Shown here one piece after another: positions 8,638 through 16,852 of a stretch of 37,215 nucleotides of DNA. Both the position numbers and the translations under genes were made by a program. Origin of the DNA: an uncultured Lachnospiraceae bacterium (lineage in GTDB: Bacteria; Bacillota; Clostridia; Lachnospirales; Lachnospiraceae); assembly GCA_946624935.1 (NCBI GenBank), contig CAMOSN010000008.1, forward strand, positions 1 through 37,215. Direction: 5' to 3'. Each line of letters begins with the position of its first letter. The first letter of the stretch is position 1. Under the pieces are notes generated by a model that searched no databases, was not told where the DNA came from, and worked only from the letters and a program-made list of their open reading frames with translations.

Positions 8638-9434
8638 AGCAGTGCACCTCCGACCGTTCTCTGATTATCATCCTCCATCCCGCGGGTAAGGAGGGTAAAC
8701 GCAATGATGATTGCAAGCAGGATCAGCGCGATCATGGAACCTCCGTGCCAGTTGTAGGCGGAGAAATAGCTCCCGATCAGGCTGCCCATAATATAAGTGC
8801 TGTTATACAGCATATCCAGTACCACATAGTTGGTCATCGCCGGCAGAAAAACCATTGATACTCCGCTCACGATCCCGGGAACGGACAGCGGCAGCGTGAC
8901 CTTCAGAAATGCGCTCACATCGTTCGCGCCCAGATCCTTGGCTGCCTCAATCAGCGATATATCCAGCCGGGACAGGGTATTATAAATGGGAAGGATCATG
9001 AACGGAAGAAAATCGTAGCTCATGCCGATCACCGCATTCATAAAAGGATATCGGGCAAGATTGCCCTCGAAGAGCGTGAGCAGCTCCTTCAATGCAGTGA
9101 TCCGGAGAGAGAAATTGATCCACATCGGCATGATGAACAGCAGAATCAGCACCTGCTTGCGCTTCATGTGGCTCGTCGCAAGAAAATAGGCTGCCGGATA
9201 GGCCAGAAGAAGGCATACCAGCGTTGTAACGAAGGCTACCGCCAGACTGTAGCAAAGCGTTCCCAGTGTGTTGGGATCCGTAAAGAATCCGGCAAAATTG
9301 GAAACGGTAAACTGCCCCTGTCCGTTCGTAAAGGCATAATACAAAAGCACCAGGAGCGGAAGAGCCACAAACAGGACAAGGAATACGGCATAGGGTATTC
9401 CGAGGCTCTTTCTGGAAAATTTCAAAACGCGCAT
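8634..9434 (-). CDS. potB: Polyamine ABC transporter permease PotB
   Basis: First membrane subunit of the importer, 266 residues with six predicted helices. It has the family EAA loop (LIEAAKDLGANDVSAFLKVTL) and the segment PFMILPIYNTLSRLD found in PotB proteins. It sits between potA (48 bases upstream) and potC (4-base overlap). An AGAGGAT site precedes the ATG. Confidence 0.95.
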   Translation of the reverse strand: MRVLKFSRKSLGIPYAVFLVLFVALPLLVLLYYAFTNGQGQFTVSNFAGFFTDPNTLGTLCYSLAVAFVTTLVCLLLAYPAAYFLATSHMKRKQVLILLFIMPMWINFSLRITALKELLTLFEGNLARYPFMNAVIGMSYDFLPFMILPIYNTLSRLDISLIEAAKDLGANDVSAFLKVTLPLSVPGIVSGVSMVFLPAMTNYVVLDMLYNSTYIMGSLIGSYFSAYNWHGGSMIALILLAIIIAFTLLTRGMEDDNQRTVGGALL

Positions 9435-9482
9435 GTTCTTGTATCCTCTTTTACTTCTTAAATCTCTCTATCTGCAGACGGG

Positions 9483-10925
9483 TCATTTCTTGAGCCGGAA
9501 GGACATCTTCTCGACCGGCATCACAAGACCTACATGGTCATCCATGTTCCAGAGGTATTCGTCATCCACGATGAAATCCTGCTCCAGATCGGTATGAATA
9601 ACATAGCTGTAATGATCGCCCTTGTAGATCAGATTGCTGATATAGCCGTCCACAAGACCCTCCTCTACCTGGTCGGTCATGCGGATATCCTGCGGCTGAA
9701 TCGACACAATAATGCGGTTGCGTCTCGGATCGATCGTATCGCCTGCCGCGTCCACAAGCGTTCCGTCCTCATTGCGGTGGCTGCCCTTGATGATCCTGGT
9801 CACACTGGTATCGAGCACCTTGCCGTTGAATTCCAGGCGGAAATCGGAATTGATGTCCGCGGTGAAATAATTCGTATTATCCTCAGCGATCATGATATGG
9901 ATATTGTCCGGAGCAACCTTCATTCCGACCGTCTCGCCGACCTTCGGCGTATTGACCGACTGGATGACCATCTCATTCCTTCCGGACTGCACCGTGATCT
10001 CGTAATGCATTCCCTTAAAGATCACCGAGGTAACCACTCCGCGGATCGTTCCCTCCTGCGGCTGCGTGATCTCCACGTCTTCCGGGCGCACCACAGCCGT
10101 AATGTGCGTACCATGTTCAATATCGTCCACACAGTCAAATTCACCCCCGCAGAAGCGGGCCTTAAGATGTCCGGTCATGATGCCGTTGAAGATATTGCTT
10201 TCCCCGATAAAGTCGGCAACGAAAGCATTTTTCGGCTCATTGTAAATATCCTCCGGCTTGCCGATCTGCTGGATTCTGCCCTCCGACATGACAACGATCG
10301 TATCGGACATGGTCAGGGCTTCCTCCTGATCATGCGTCACATAGATGAACGTAATGCCAAGACGCTCGTGCATCTCCTTCAGCTCGATCTGCATCTCCTT
10401 GCGCATCTTCAGGTCCAGCGCTCCGAGCGGCTCGTCGAGAAGCAGAATCTCCGGCTCATTCACCACCGCTCTGGCGATCGCGATCCTCTGCTGCTGACCG
10501 CCGGAAAGCGTGCTCACACTCCGTCCCTCAAACCCCTCGAGGTCCACCAGCTCCAGAACGCGCTTCACCTTTTTGGTGATCACATCCTCGGGCAGCTTCT
10601 TCTGCCGCAGACCGAAGGCAATATTTTCATAAATATTCATATGCGGAAACAGCGCGTACCTCTGGAAGACCGTATTGATCGGCCGCTGGTAAGGCGGCAG
10701 GTCCGAAATATTGCGTCCGTTGAGCAGGATCTCACCGGAGGAGGGCAGTTCAAAACCCGCGATCATACGAAGCGTCGTCGTCTTGCCGCATCCCGAAGGC
10801 CCCAGAAACGTAACGAACTCACCGCGGCGGACATAGAGGTTAAAGTCCGACACCGCCGTAAAGCCGTCCTCGTAGGTCTTGGTGATGTTTTTCAGTTCGA
10901 TGATTTTTTCATTTTGATTTGCCAT
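9483..10925 (-). CDS. potA: Polyamine ABC transporter ATPase PotA, long form
   Basis: Cytosolic ATPase that powers the PotBC pore. Walker A GPSGCGKT (42-49), Q-loop, signature LSGGQQQR (140-147), Walker B ILLLDEP (160-166) and the H-loop in VTHDQEEAL are all intact, and [11 protein letters not shown] is typical of PotA. After residue 240 come TOBE-type beta segments (VVRPEDVEI...GMHYEITVQ). The protein has 480 residues against roughly 370 for the usual PotA: about 100 residues appear to be inserted between the TOBE halves, after [12 protein letters not shown]. The function of the insertion is unknown. The gene is 50 bases after the regulator gene and shares its promoter. Confidence 0.95.
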   Translation of the reverse strand: MANQNEKIIELKNITKTYEDGFTAVSDFNLYVRRGEFVTFLGPSGCGKTTTLRMIAGFELPSSGEILLNGRNISDLPPYQRPINTVFQRYALFPHMNIYENIAFGLRQKKLPEDVITKKVKRVLELVDLEGFEGRSVSTLSGGQQQRIAIARAVVNEPEILLLDEPLGALDLKMRKEMQIELKEMHERLGITFIYVTHDQEEALTMSDTIVVMSEGRIQQIGKPEDIYNEPKNAFVADFIGESNIFNGIMTGHLKARFCGGEFDCVDDIEHGTHITAVVRPEDVEITQPQEGTIRGVVTSVIFKGMHYEITVQSGRNEMVIQSVNTPKVGETVGMKVAPDNIHIMIAEDNTNYFTADINSDFRLEFNGKVLDTSVTRIIKGSHRNEDGTLVDAAGDTIDPRRNRIIVSIQPQDIRMTDQVEEGLVDGYISNLIYKGDHYSYVIHTDLEQDFIVDDEYLWNMDDHVGLVMPVEKMSFRLKK

Positions 10926-10975
10926 ATTTCGGATCTCCCAATTCTATAAAACTCTATATGCCTCACGGCGCATAC

Positions 10976-11533
10976 TCAGAAGCTCGGCGGCGTACTCACC
11001 CACACAAACTGCGCAGGGTTCGCCGTTGTATTCTCAATATAATGCGTCGAATCCGCCTTAAAATAAAAGCTCTCTCCCGCTTTCACAATAAACGTTCTTT
11101 CGCCGAGATGAAGCCGTATCCTTCCGGAAATCACATATCCGAACTCCTCCCCCTCGTGCGGGTTAACACTCGCCACCTTCTGATGCGGACGGATCTTTAC
11201 AAGCAGCGGCTCCATCTGGTTCTTCTGCGCCGTGGGGACGATCCACTGAATACTGTTTCCTCCCTCGTCGATCTTTTCAAAAAAGCCTTCATCCGAAAAA
11301 ACGACCGGTTCCGTCTGCGCTTCCCTGAAAAACTCGGACGGCGTCGTCCCGAGGCATTCGATCAGGTCCAGCAGCGTAATCACCGAGGGCGCCACGATCC
11401 CGTTCTCCAGCTGTGAAATATAACCCTTCGTCAGTTCCGTGCGGTCCGCCAGCTCCTGCTGGGTGAGACCGATCTGCTTCCTAAGATCTCTGATCCTGCT
11501 TCCGATCTGTTTATTGATCAGGTCTGCTTCCAT
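10976..11533 (-). CDS. XRE-family regulator with cupin sensor domain
   Basis: DNA-binding regulator, first gene of the pot operon. The N-terminal helix-turn-helix (residues 12-66, LRKQIGLTQQELADRTELTKGYISQLENG in the family pattern, split here as QIGLTQQELA and GYISQLENG) is followed by a C-terminal cupin barrel (about 110-178, HEGEEFGYVISG, GESFYFKADSTHYI). This PuuR-like architecture is common in regulators of polyamine genes, and the position suggests it controls potABCD and itself. The ATG at 11533 follows GGAGGA by 8 bases; the codon at 11563 lacks a site. Whether it senses a polyamine is inference. Confidence 0.9.
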   Translation of the reverse strand: MEADLINKQIGSRIRDLRKQIGLTQQELADRTELTKGYISQLENGIVAPSVITLLDLIECLGTTPSEFFREAQTEPVVFSDEGFFEKIDEGGNSIQWIVPTAQKNQMEPLLVKIRPHQKVASVNPHEGEEFGYVISGRIRLHLGERTFIVKAGESFYFKADSTHYIENTTANPAQFVWVSTPPSF

Positions 11534-11579
11534 TATCGTTTTCCTCCGAAAGTGAATGTCCAATTCTAAACTTCCGATT

Positions 11580-11599
11580 ACGTGTTACTTAACCCACGT
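11580..11599. promoter_or_regulatory. Operator-like inverted repeat before the XRE-pot operon
   Basis: ACGTG (11580-11584) and CACGT (11595-11599) flank an inner GTTA-CT-TAAC palindrome. The element lies just downstream of the predicted transcription start, where a repressor would block the operon. Binding by the XRE-cupin protein is inferred from position only. Confidence 0.45.
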
Positions 11600-11604
11600 G
11601 TCTG

Positions 11605-11632
11605 ATTATAGTATTCCTAAACAAATTGTCAA
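11605..11632 (-). promoter_or_regulatory. Consensus promoter of the XRE-potABCD operon
   Basis: Perfect -35 TTGACA (11627-11632) and perfect -10 TATAAT (11605-11610) on the minus strand, 16-base spacer. Such a strong promoter suggests control by repression. Confidence 0.85.
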
Positions 11633-11758
11633 CTGTTAATTGTACTGAAATGCGAAGGTACCTGGCTGCGTAGTTATTGATTGAATTTAATTGGGGGATT
11701 CAGTAAAAGAAATGAATGCGCGTGATGGGCAAATCGTATATGTTTTTCCGCAGTGCCT

Positions 11759-11783
11759 CAAACAGGGGACGGTTCTCTGTTTG
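11759..11783 (+). repeat. REP-like hairpin, copy 1
   Basis: Stem CAAACAG / CTGTTTG around the core GGGACGGTTCT. The same core occurs at 18275, 19895 and 24194. The stem sequence differs from that of the 24194 copy but pairs equally well. Confidence 0.6.
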
Positions 11784-11809
11784 ACGTTTCTTTATTCTCT
11801 TAAGCGGAC

Positions 11810-11837
11810 GAAATGCCGGAGGGGCAGGGGGCATTTC
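11810..11837. other. Perfect 8-bp hairpin in the gene-free region
   Basis: GAAATGCC (11810-11817) pairs with GGCATTTC (11830-11837) across a G-rich loop. No T-run follows. It could be part of a leader or a degenerate repeat. The stretch 11640-11916 shows no convincing gene apart from these hairpins. Confidence 0.4.
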
Positions 11838-11916
11838 TGGTGGTTTCAGGCGGAGGATACCTTGCGTTTGTACCATGTAAAACGCCATCTGTAACTATGG
11901 CATTAATTAGGAAAAC

Positions 11917-11946
11917 TTTACTTCGCAGTCTTTCGCCTGCCATAAT
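11917..11946 (+). promoter_or_regulatory. Promoter of the structured RNA
   Basis: TTTACT (11917-11922) and CATAAT (11941-11946), 18-base spacer, predict transcription from about 11952-11954. That is exactly where the terminal stem of the RNA begins, which supports both the strand and the 5' end. Confidence 0.6.
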
Positions 11947-11951
11947 CAGGC

Positions 11952-12228
11952 ATGTACGCCCGGCGGGGGGCGGGGATTATTTACAGTGAGACGATTAGGA
12001 CAGGAACGCAGCTGAGATATGCGCCTTACGTAGACTTGGGGGCCGAGGTAAGAGCGTTCAGTGCTATGCGCGAATGCCTCGGACCCCTAGTCGAAGTTAG
12101 GCGAGAGCTCAGCGGAGTGGGTCCGGGTCGAACGGTAATAATCCCCGCCCCCGCCGGGCGTACGTGCCGTCCGGTTTGAAACAAAGAAACAACCTTATTC
12201 TGCACCGAGGAAAAACATCTTCCTTTTT
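11952..12228 (+). ncRNA. Large structured non-coding RNA
   Basis: The region has no protein frame but folds into one long, multi-helix RNA. A terminal stem of 27 pairs joins 11954-11981 and 12137-12163 (one G bulged). Inside it nest GGAC/GTCC (11998-12001 with 12121-12124), GCTGAG/CTCAGC (12011-12016 with 12108-12113), CGCCTTAC/GTTAGGCG (12022-12029 with 12096-12103, one mismatch), and GACT-GGGG-CCGAGG (12033-12048) with CCTCGG-CCCC-AGTC (12077-12092) separated by two symmetric mismatches. GAACGC (12004-12009) is perfectly complementary to GCGTTC (12054-12059) in the apical loop, a 6-bp pseudoknot. A promoter precedes it and a short terminator follows. Size, pseudoknot and host type fit large Firmicutes RNA classes such as the raiA motif, but I cannot assign the class by eye. 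It is flanked by the pot operon promoter and the flavin reductase gene, and no adjacent gene is an obvious target. Confidence 0.8.
12208..12228 (+). terminator. Short terminator after the structured RNA
   Basis: AGGAA (12208-12212) pairs with TTCCT (12220-12224), followed directly by TTTT. The stem is short, but the polarity matches the RNA upstream. Confidence 0.45.
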
Positions 12229-12229
12229 C

Positions 12230-13453
12230 TCAGCTGATCGGAATTTTGATCGTCATGTCACTTGTGGGATATGCTGCGCAGGCGTGCACATATCCGAAGT
12301 CTTTGTCGGCTTCCCTGCGCCCGTCGTTCTCGGGACACACATAGCAGCTTCCGGAGAGGACTTTCGTCCTGCAGAATCCGCATTCGCCGCTTCTGCAGCC
12401 TGTCTCGATCCGGATGCCGGCGCGTTCGAGTGCGACGACCAGGCTCTCGGTGGCTTTTGCCGGAATCTCCTGGCGGGCGATGCCCTGCACTACGGTAAGC
12501 CGGAAGGTCTTATCCTTCACCTCCATCGGATAGCCCGGGAAGGCCGTGATGTCCTTTGCCTGTCCGAACACCTCGAAACGGACTCTGCGCTTCGGAATGT
12601 CGAGCTTCTGAAGTTCCCTGCGAAGGAAGGTGTACATCACCTGCGGGCCGCAGATGAAGTAGGTGGTATCCTCCGCGGAGTATTTGCGGATCAGCTCTGC
12701 GCTCAGGAAGCCGCGCTCTCCCTTCCAGTCCGGTTCGTCGCCGGAAAGTACGTGGACGATCCGTACGCTGCCTTTTCCTTCATCTCCCGAAGCATTCTTT
12801 ACTCCAGCTTCTTCGCATACCCGCTCCAGCTCATCCTTCAGGACGATATCGTCTGACGATACAGAGCCGTACAGAATGGTCAGGTCCACGTTCAGTTTCC
12901 CGGCGGCGATCTCCTTGGCCATGGAGGCAAAAGGCGTAATGCCGACGCCGCCTGCGAGTGCTACAACATTCCGGGCGTCCCGCAGCGGTTCATAATAGAA
13001 CTGGCCGCAGGCAAGGGTTCCTGTAAGATGGTCTCCCACCTTCAGCTCGCTGTTTACATAGTCGCAGATGAACCCGTCCCCTTTGGAGCGGCGCACCGTG
13101 ATCTCTACGAACGGATGCTCCCCTCTCGCTTCATACGGCGCTGAGGAGATGGAATACGGGCGCGAGATCCGACTCTGCCCGATCTCGAAATCGAGGACGA
13201 TATACTGTCCGGCATAAAACGGTGGCAGTTTCTTTCCGTCCGGACGCTCCAGCCGGATGGTCTTTGCCGTCCTGCAGGCATCCCGGATATCGGTGATCAC
13301 CAGTTCGATTCTTCCCGGATGCCACTCTCTGGCCACGTCCCCGATGGGATCCACGGTTTCAAGGGAGGGAGATGCATTTGCAAAGGCATCAAGACGCGCT
13401 TTGGTCACACGGGAGGCCCCGCCTACGTCCTTGAGAAAATTTTTTATTTTCAT
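12230..13453 (-). CDS. Flavin reductase with C-terminal [2Fe-2S] ferredoxin domain
   Basis: NAD(P)H-dependent electron-transfer protein of the ferredoxin-NADP reductase superfamily. Order of domains: about 45 extra N-terminal residues; an FAD barrel with RPYS (98-101); a nucleotide domain with GGVGITP (168-174) and CGP (268-270); and a plant-type [2Fe-2S] domain with Cys353, Cys358, Cys361 and Cys392. This order is that of phthalate dioxygenase/vanillate demethylase reductases, which feed electrons to a partner enzyme. No oxygenase is nearby; instead the start overlaps the CrtI-like gene by 4 bases, so the likely partner is that flavoenzyme. It is the last gene of its operon. Confidence 0.9.
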   Translation of the reverse strand: MKIKNFLKDVGGASRVTKARLDAFANASPSLETVDPIGDVAREWHPGRIELVITDIRDACRTAKTIRLERPDGKKLPPFYAGQYIVLDFEIGQSRISRPYSISSAPYEARGEHPFVEITVRRSKGDGFICDYVNSELKVGDHLTGTLACGQFYYEPLRDARNVVALAGGVGITPFASMAKEIAAGKLNVDLTILYGSVSSDDIVLKDELERVCEEAGVKNASGDEGKGSVRIVHVLSGDEPDWKGERGFLSAELIRKYSAEDTTYFICGPQVMYTFLRRELQKLDIPKRRVRFEVFGQAKDITAFPGYPMEVKDKTFRLTVVQGIARQEIPAKATESLVVALERAGIRIETGCRSGECGFCRTKVLSGSCYVCPENDGRREADKDFGYVHACAAYPTSDMTIKIPIS

Positions 13454-14985
13454 TTCTTCGCTGCCTCCTTTGCTGCAATGTCATCCAGGATGTTTTTGGC
13501 GGCCTTCCGTCCGTTGGTCACCTGCGGACCCATTCCGTCGCCCGAGATCGCGTGTGCTCCTGCAAACTCCAGCCCCTGAATGAGCCGCTCCTCATTGCCG
13601 GTCTGCAGTCTTGCGATGATATGGTCCTGCATCGTATGCGCATAACCGTAAATGCAGCCATTCCATGCTTTGGTATAATGTGCTACCGTCATCGGCGTTT
13701 CGATCACGATCTCCAGGACGTGATCCAGAAGGTTTACGCCGAAATACGCCGACATATCATCGATCAGCTGCTTTGCGACCTCGTGCTTCACGCGGTCATA
13801 ATCGTCCGCACTGACGCTCTTCCAGCCATCCACTCTGGGCAGCACGGTGATGCTGAAGGAACAGGTCCCCTCCGGCGTCACATCCGGATTGCCGTAATTG
13901 TGGCAGATGCAGGTAAGGTAACGGTACGGTCCAAGGCCTGCCAGGTTCTCATACAGCACATCTGTATCCATGGTATCCCCGCGGAAGATGCTGTAATCGT
14001 GGATGTTCAGCTCCTGGGCAGGTCTGTCCAGAATCATGATCACGGAAAACGCCGTCAGGCTCAACCGGCGGGCATTTACCATCTTTGTAGCCTTCTCCGG
14101 CACCTCCCGGGCCGGCTCGATCATGTGGGAATACACGGCATTCGGATAAGCGGATGAGATCACATAGTCACTGCGGATCACATCGCCGCGTGCTGTGCGC
14201 ACGCCATATGCCTTTCCGTTCTTTACCAGAATCTTGTCCACCTGCTGACGATACTCGATCTGGACACCCATCGCCTCAGCACGCTCTGCCATCTTCAGAC
14301 TCATCTCATGGCTGAGCTTACGCGGGATCATCGAGCCGTATCCGATATAATCCGCCATCAGCACGGAGAAAATCGTGAACGGCAGCTCCGAAAAGCCGCT
14401 GCCCACGTAGATCCAGTACGGAGCCAGCAGATCCACTGCCTTTTGCGGCAGGTCAAAGGTGTCGATCACTTCCTTTGTCGAATAGCCGGCCGTTTTCACA
14501 AACGCTTCGTGCTTCAAAAGCATCTGCGGCTTGCTCATCGGATGGATGGAAAGCTCATTGACACTATTGAACACGGTATTGCACAGCTGCAGCAGCTTCA
14601 GCACCTTTTCGTAAGTTCCGGGAACCTGGGCGTCCACTTCGCGTGAGAAGCGCTCCAGCCCCGGATGCAGCGTGACCTCAACGCCCGGCAGGCTTGCATG
14701 GTAAGCCTCCGGAACCTGCAGCCAGTCGATATCGACGCCCATATCATCCAGGAATTTCCCGACCTTCAGGCGGTTCTCCTTCGGACCGATGGACATCATT
14801 TCGTGCAGCGCAGCCTCGATCTCAATGCCGCCGCGCACAAAGCTTGTAGCGATCCCTCCCGGCAGATTGTGCCGTTCCAGCACCAGCACATCCAGGCCCT
14901 TGTCCGCCAGCATCAGTGCGGAGGACAACCCGGCCAGTGCGCCGCCGATCACGATCACGTCATAATGATCCTTATAATATTTCAT
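13450..14985 (-). CDS. CrtI/RetSat-family FAD-dependent oxidoreductase
   Basis: Flavoenzyme of the phytoene desaturase/carotenoid isomerase/retinol saturase family, about 511 residues, a usual length. The N-terminal dinucleotide site reads VIGGALAGLSSA (about 12-23), with alanine in place of the middle glycine of GxGxxG. ERHNLPGG and the C-terminal FAD segment (GLEFAGAHAISGDGMGP) are family marks. The family adds, removes or isomerises C=C bonds in lipids. No carotenoid or terpene genes are nearby; it is coupled to a [2Fe-2S] reductase and lies beside a fatty acid isomerase relative, so reduction of a fatty-acyl double bond is my inference. The ATG at 14985 is preferred; a GTG lies directly before it. 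A small hairpin (15003-15020) sits just upstream. Confidence 0.85.
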   Translation of the reverse strand: MKYYKDHYDVIVIGGALAGLSSALMLADKGLDVLVLERHNLPGGIATSFVRGGIEIEAALHEMMSIGPKENRLKVGKFLDDMGVDIDWLQVPEAYHASLPGVEVTLHPGLERFSREVDAQVPGTYEKVLKLLQLCNTVFNSVNELSIHPMSKPQMLLKHEAFVKTAGYSTKEVIDTFDLPQKAVDLLAPYWIYVGSGFSELPFTIFSVLMADYIGYGSMIPRKLSHEMSLKMAERAEAMGVQIEYRQQVDKILVKNGKAYGVRTARGDVIRSDYVISSAYPNAVYSHMIEPAREVPEKATKMVNARRLSLTAFSVIMILDRPAQELNIHDYSIFRGDTMDTDVLYENLAGLGPYRYLTCICHNYGNPDVTPEGTCSFSITVLPRVDGWKSVSADDYDRVKHEVAKQLIDDMSAYFGVNLLDHVLEIVIETPMTVAHYTKAWNGCIYGYAHTMQDHIIARLQTGNEERLIQGLEFAGAHAISGDGMGPQVTNGRKAAKNILDDIAAKEAAKK

Positions 14986-15076
14986 CACACACTCTCTGTT
15001 CTTTCTGCATCTGTGCAGAACCCTTCCTGTTCTTCCCGGGAACTGTCCCGAAAATGATCACATGATCTGTACGGCC

Positions 15077-15107
15077 AAAATGGGATCCGCTCAGTGAGGG
15101 ATCCCAT
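15077..15107 (-). terminator. Terminator after the isomerase-like gene
   Basis: Stem ATGGGATCC (15080-15088) with GGATCCCAT (15099-15107), followed on the minus strand by TTTT. It lies in the 229-base gap between the isomerase-like gene and the CrtI-like gene, so it should end or attenuate the upstream transcript. The rest of the gap shows only small hairpins. Confidence 0.7.
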
Positions 15108-15214
15108 ATCATTCCTGCAGTCATCCGGACAGGCACTCCCGGCAGACAGCTGCCGAGATTATCACACGATGAGGAGGGCACCTCCGATGCGAATTCAACC
15201 TGATCGCAACAGCA

Positions 15215-16609
15215 TCAGAAGAAGCGTTCCACCAGTTCCCTGGAGTACTCGGCGGTCTCATCCATATCGCCGAAGCTCATGATCTCACCGGCATAGTAGG
15301 TGTCATATTTGCCCTGCATGGCCTCAACCTTGTCGTACCAGCCGCTCTTGTAGGCCTCCGAGAATACATGCGGGAAATAGTAAACACTCCACTCATTGAT
15401 CACATTCGATGCCGGGTTTTTCATCGTCTTCAGGTCACGCAGCACCATCTTTTTGCACTTCTCATACGGAACCTCTTCGGAGTTCTTATGCTTGCGCAGT
15501 GCATAGGTCGTGATCACCTGCTCCACCGTATCTCTCCAGCGGCGGTAATACACCATCAGATGACCGAGGCGGGCCGGAACCATGTTATCGAATACGTAGT
15601 AGGAGATTTCCGGATGATCCTCCGGCTTCGTCTCGCAGGCCAGTACGTCGTAACGCTCGTACTCGATTTTGGAGAACAGCTTGCGCTCATCCTCGCGGGC
15701 ATCGAAATAATCCACCATGCCCACCAGTCCGTCGTCACGGCCTTCCTTATTCGGTACATACAGCGGCGAGGTCACGATGATCTTGTCATATTCCTCCACT
15801 TCGCCGTTCACGGTCACATACACCTTGCCATCCTTACGCTCGACGCAGGAGATGTTACTGTTCAGGCGGGCCGGATTTTTCAGATGATCGTTCAGGGCCT
15901 CCCAGATCGACTGGGTACCATCCTTCCAGGTCCACAGGTTGATCTTCACGAAATTCATGCAGGTCTGGAAATCCAGATATTTCAGAACATAGGCAGCCGG
16001 AATCTCATCAAAGTAACCATAGCCAAAGGAAGTGAACGGTCCGATCCAGATGTCCTGGATCAGCTCCACCTTATTGAGCTTGCAGAACTCGGAAAACGGA
16101 AGCGCAAGATCCTTCAGATTGGGATTCACGCCGCTCACCGGCTCACGCTTAGCATTCGCAGCCGAGAAGCCATCGTATCTGCCCTGGGCAACACCGCGGT
16201 GTCCGTTGATGTCATAGCCCTTGTATTTCGTCTCAAGAAGCTCGCCGAAACGCTTCAGCTGCTTTTTCATTTTCAGCAGACGCGGGATCTTCAATATATT
16301 CTTTTTCGGCTCGAACGGCTCGATCACATTGCCTGCGCGGTCCTTATAATTACGGTTCAGCTTCGGACCGTCATGAGTGATGCCGCAGAATTCCTCCACA
16401 TCGTGCACCGCATAGTAGGACGGTACGCCCATGATGGCGCCCATCTCGTAGCGTCTTCCATTATAGTAAGGCGACCAGCACTTGCCGCCGACACGATCCT
16501 GTTTTTCAAGAATCGTATAGTTCTCATATCCTTTCTGCTCCAGGTACATCCCGGCAGATAATCCGGCGGGGCCGCCGCCGATGATACAAATCTTTGTGCT
16601 CTTGTCCAT
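15215..16609 (-). CDS. Flavin-dependent fatty acid double-bond isomerase-like protein (PAI family)
   Basis: Likely converts a polyunsaturated fatty acid such as linoleate to a conjugated isomer using FAD. The FAD site is IIGGGPAGLSAG (from residue 9), then VGGKCWSP (40-47). The stretches RRYEMGAIMGVPSYY, IPAAYVLKYLDFQTCM, LWTWKDGTQSIWEAL and YYAGEIMSFGDMDE match, as I remember it, the linoleate 10E,12Z-isomerase (PAI) of Cutibacterium acnes nearly along its whole length. About 25 extra residues near 140-165 are absent from that enzyme. The ATG at 16609 follows GGAGGG by 9 bases; the codon at 16636 has no site. The gene leads its operon and is divergent from the acyl ligase. Family confidence is high; the substrate here is not shown. 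Confidence 0.85.
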   Translation of the reverse strand: MDKSTKICIIGGGPAGLSAGMYLEQKGYENYTILEKQDRVGGKCWSPYYNGRRYEMGAIMGVPSYYAVHDVEEFCGITHDGPKLNRNYKDRAGNVIEPFEPKKNILKIPRLLKMKKQLKRFGELLETKYKGYDINGHRGVAQGRYDGFSAANAKREPVSGVNPNLKDLALPFSEFCKLNKVELIQDIWIGPFTSFGYGYFDEIPAAYVLKYLDFQTCMNFVKINLWTWKDGTQSIWEALNDHLKNPARLNSNISCVERKDGKVYVTVNGEVEEYDKIIVTSPLYVPNKEGRDDGLVGMVDYFDAREDERKLFSKIEYERYDVLACETKPEDHPEISYYVFDNMVPARLGHLMVYYRRWRDTVEQVITTYALRKHKNSEEVPYEKCKKMVLRDLKTMKNPASNVINEWSVYYFPHVFSEAYKSGWYDKVEAMQGKYDTYYAGEIMSFGDMDETAEYSRELVERFF

Positions 16610-16650
16610 GATGTGTTTCCCTCCGTGAACGTTCAATTGTTTCTGGAACG

Positions 16651-16656
16651 ATTATA
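16651..16656 (-). promoter_or_regulatory. -10 box of the isomerase-like gene
   Basis: TATAAT on the minus strand, about 40 bases before the start at 16609. The matching -35 region (GTGCTT, 16674-16679, 17-base spacer) is poor, which suggests dependence on an activator. Confidence 0.5.
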
Positions 16657-16710
16657 TCTCAGTTTCCTGTAAAAAGCACGTTATTCTTATGCTCCGGGAG
16701 CAAAAATTTA

Positions 16711-16780
16711 CGAAACAACGTTTACCGTTTCAGGATAGATTTTCAGGCTGGAAAATGTTATACTAAGCAGCGAAACAGCG
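16711..16780. promoter_or_regulatory. Shared operator region of the divergent lipid operons
   Basis: CGAAACAACG (16711-16720) recurs as CGAAACAGCG (16771-16780), exactly 60 bases apart. GAAAC (16712-16716) also forms an inverted repeat with GTTTC (16727-16731) around AACGTT. A plus-strand -10 box TATACT (16759-16764) lies between the two copies, putting the second copy at the start of transcription. This looks like a regulator site serving both operons; no regulator gene is next to it. Confidence 0.5.
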
Positions 16781-16852
16781 TCTGCCGCAATACAGGCTCG
16801 TTCTGCTGCATTTTTCGTGAAATGCAGCCCTTGCAATAATATCGGAGTTACT

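Noticed and set aside
9534..10949. Long open frame on the plus strand opposite potA
   Set aside because: potA is unambiguous on the other strand. The frame mirrors its codon bias, lacks a ribosome site and matches no family.
11691..11894. Small frame of 67 codons in the gene-free stretch
   Set aside because: Runs through a REP-like hairpin and another stem, has no clear ribosome site, and an equal frame exists on the opposite strand.
15368..16561. Long open frame on the plus strand opposite the isomerase-like gene
   Set aside because: Low-complexity His/Arg/Ile-rich translation typical of the complement of a real gene; no start signal.
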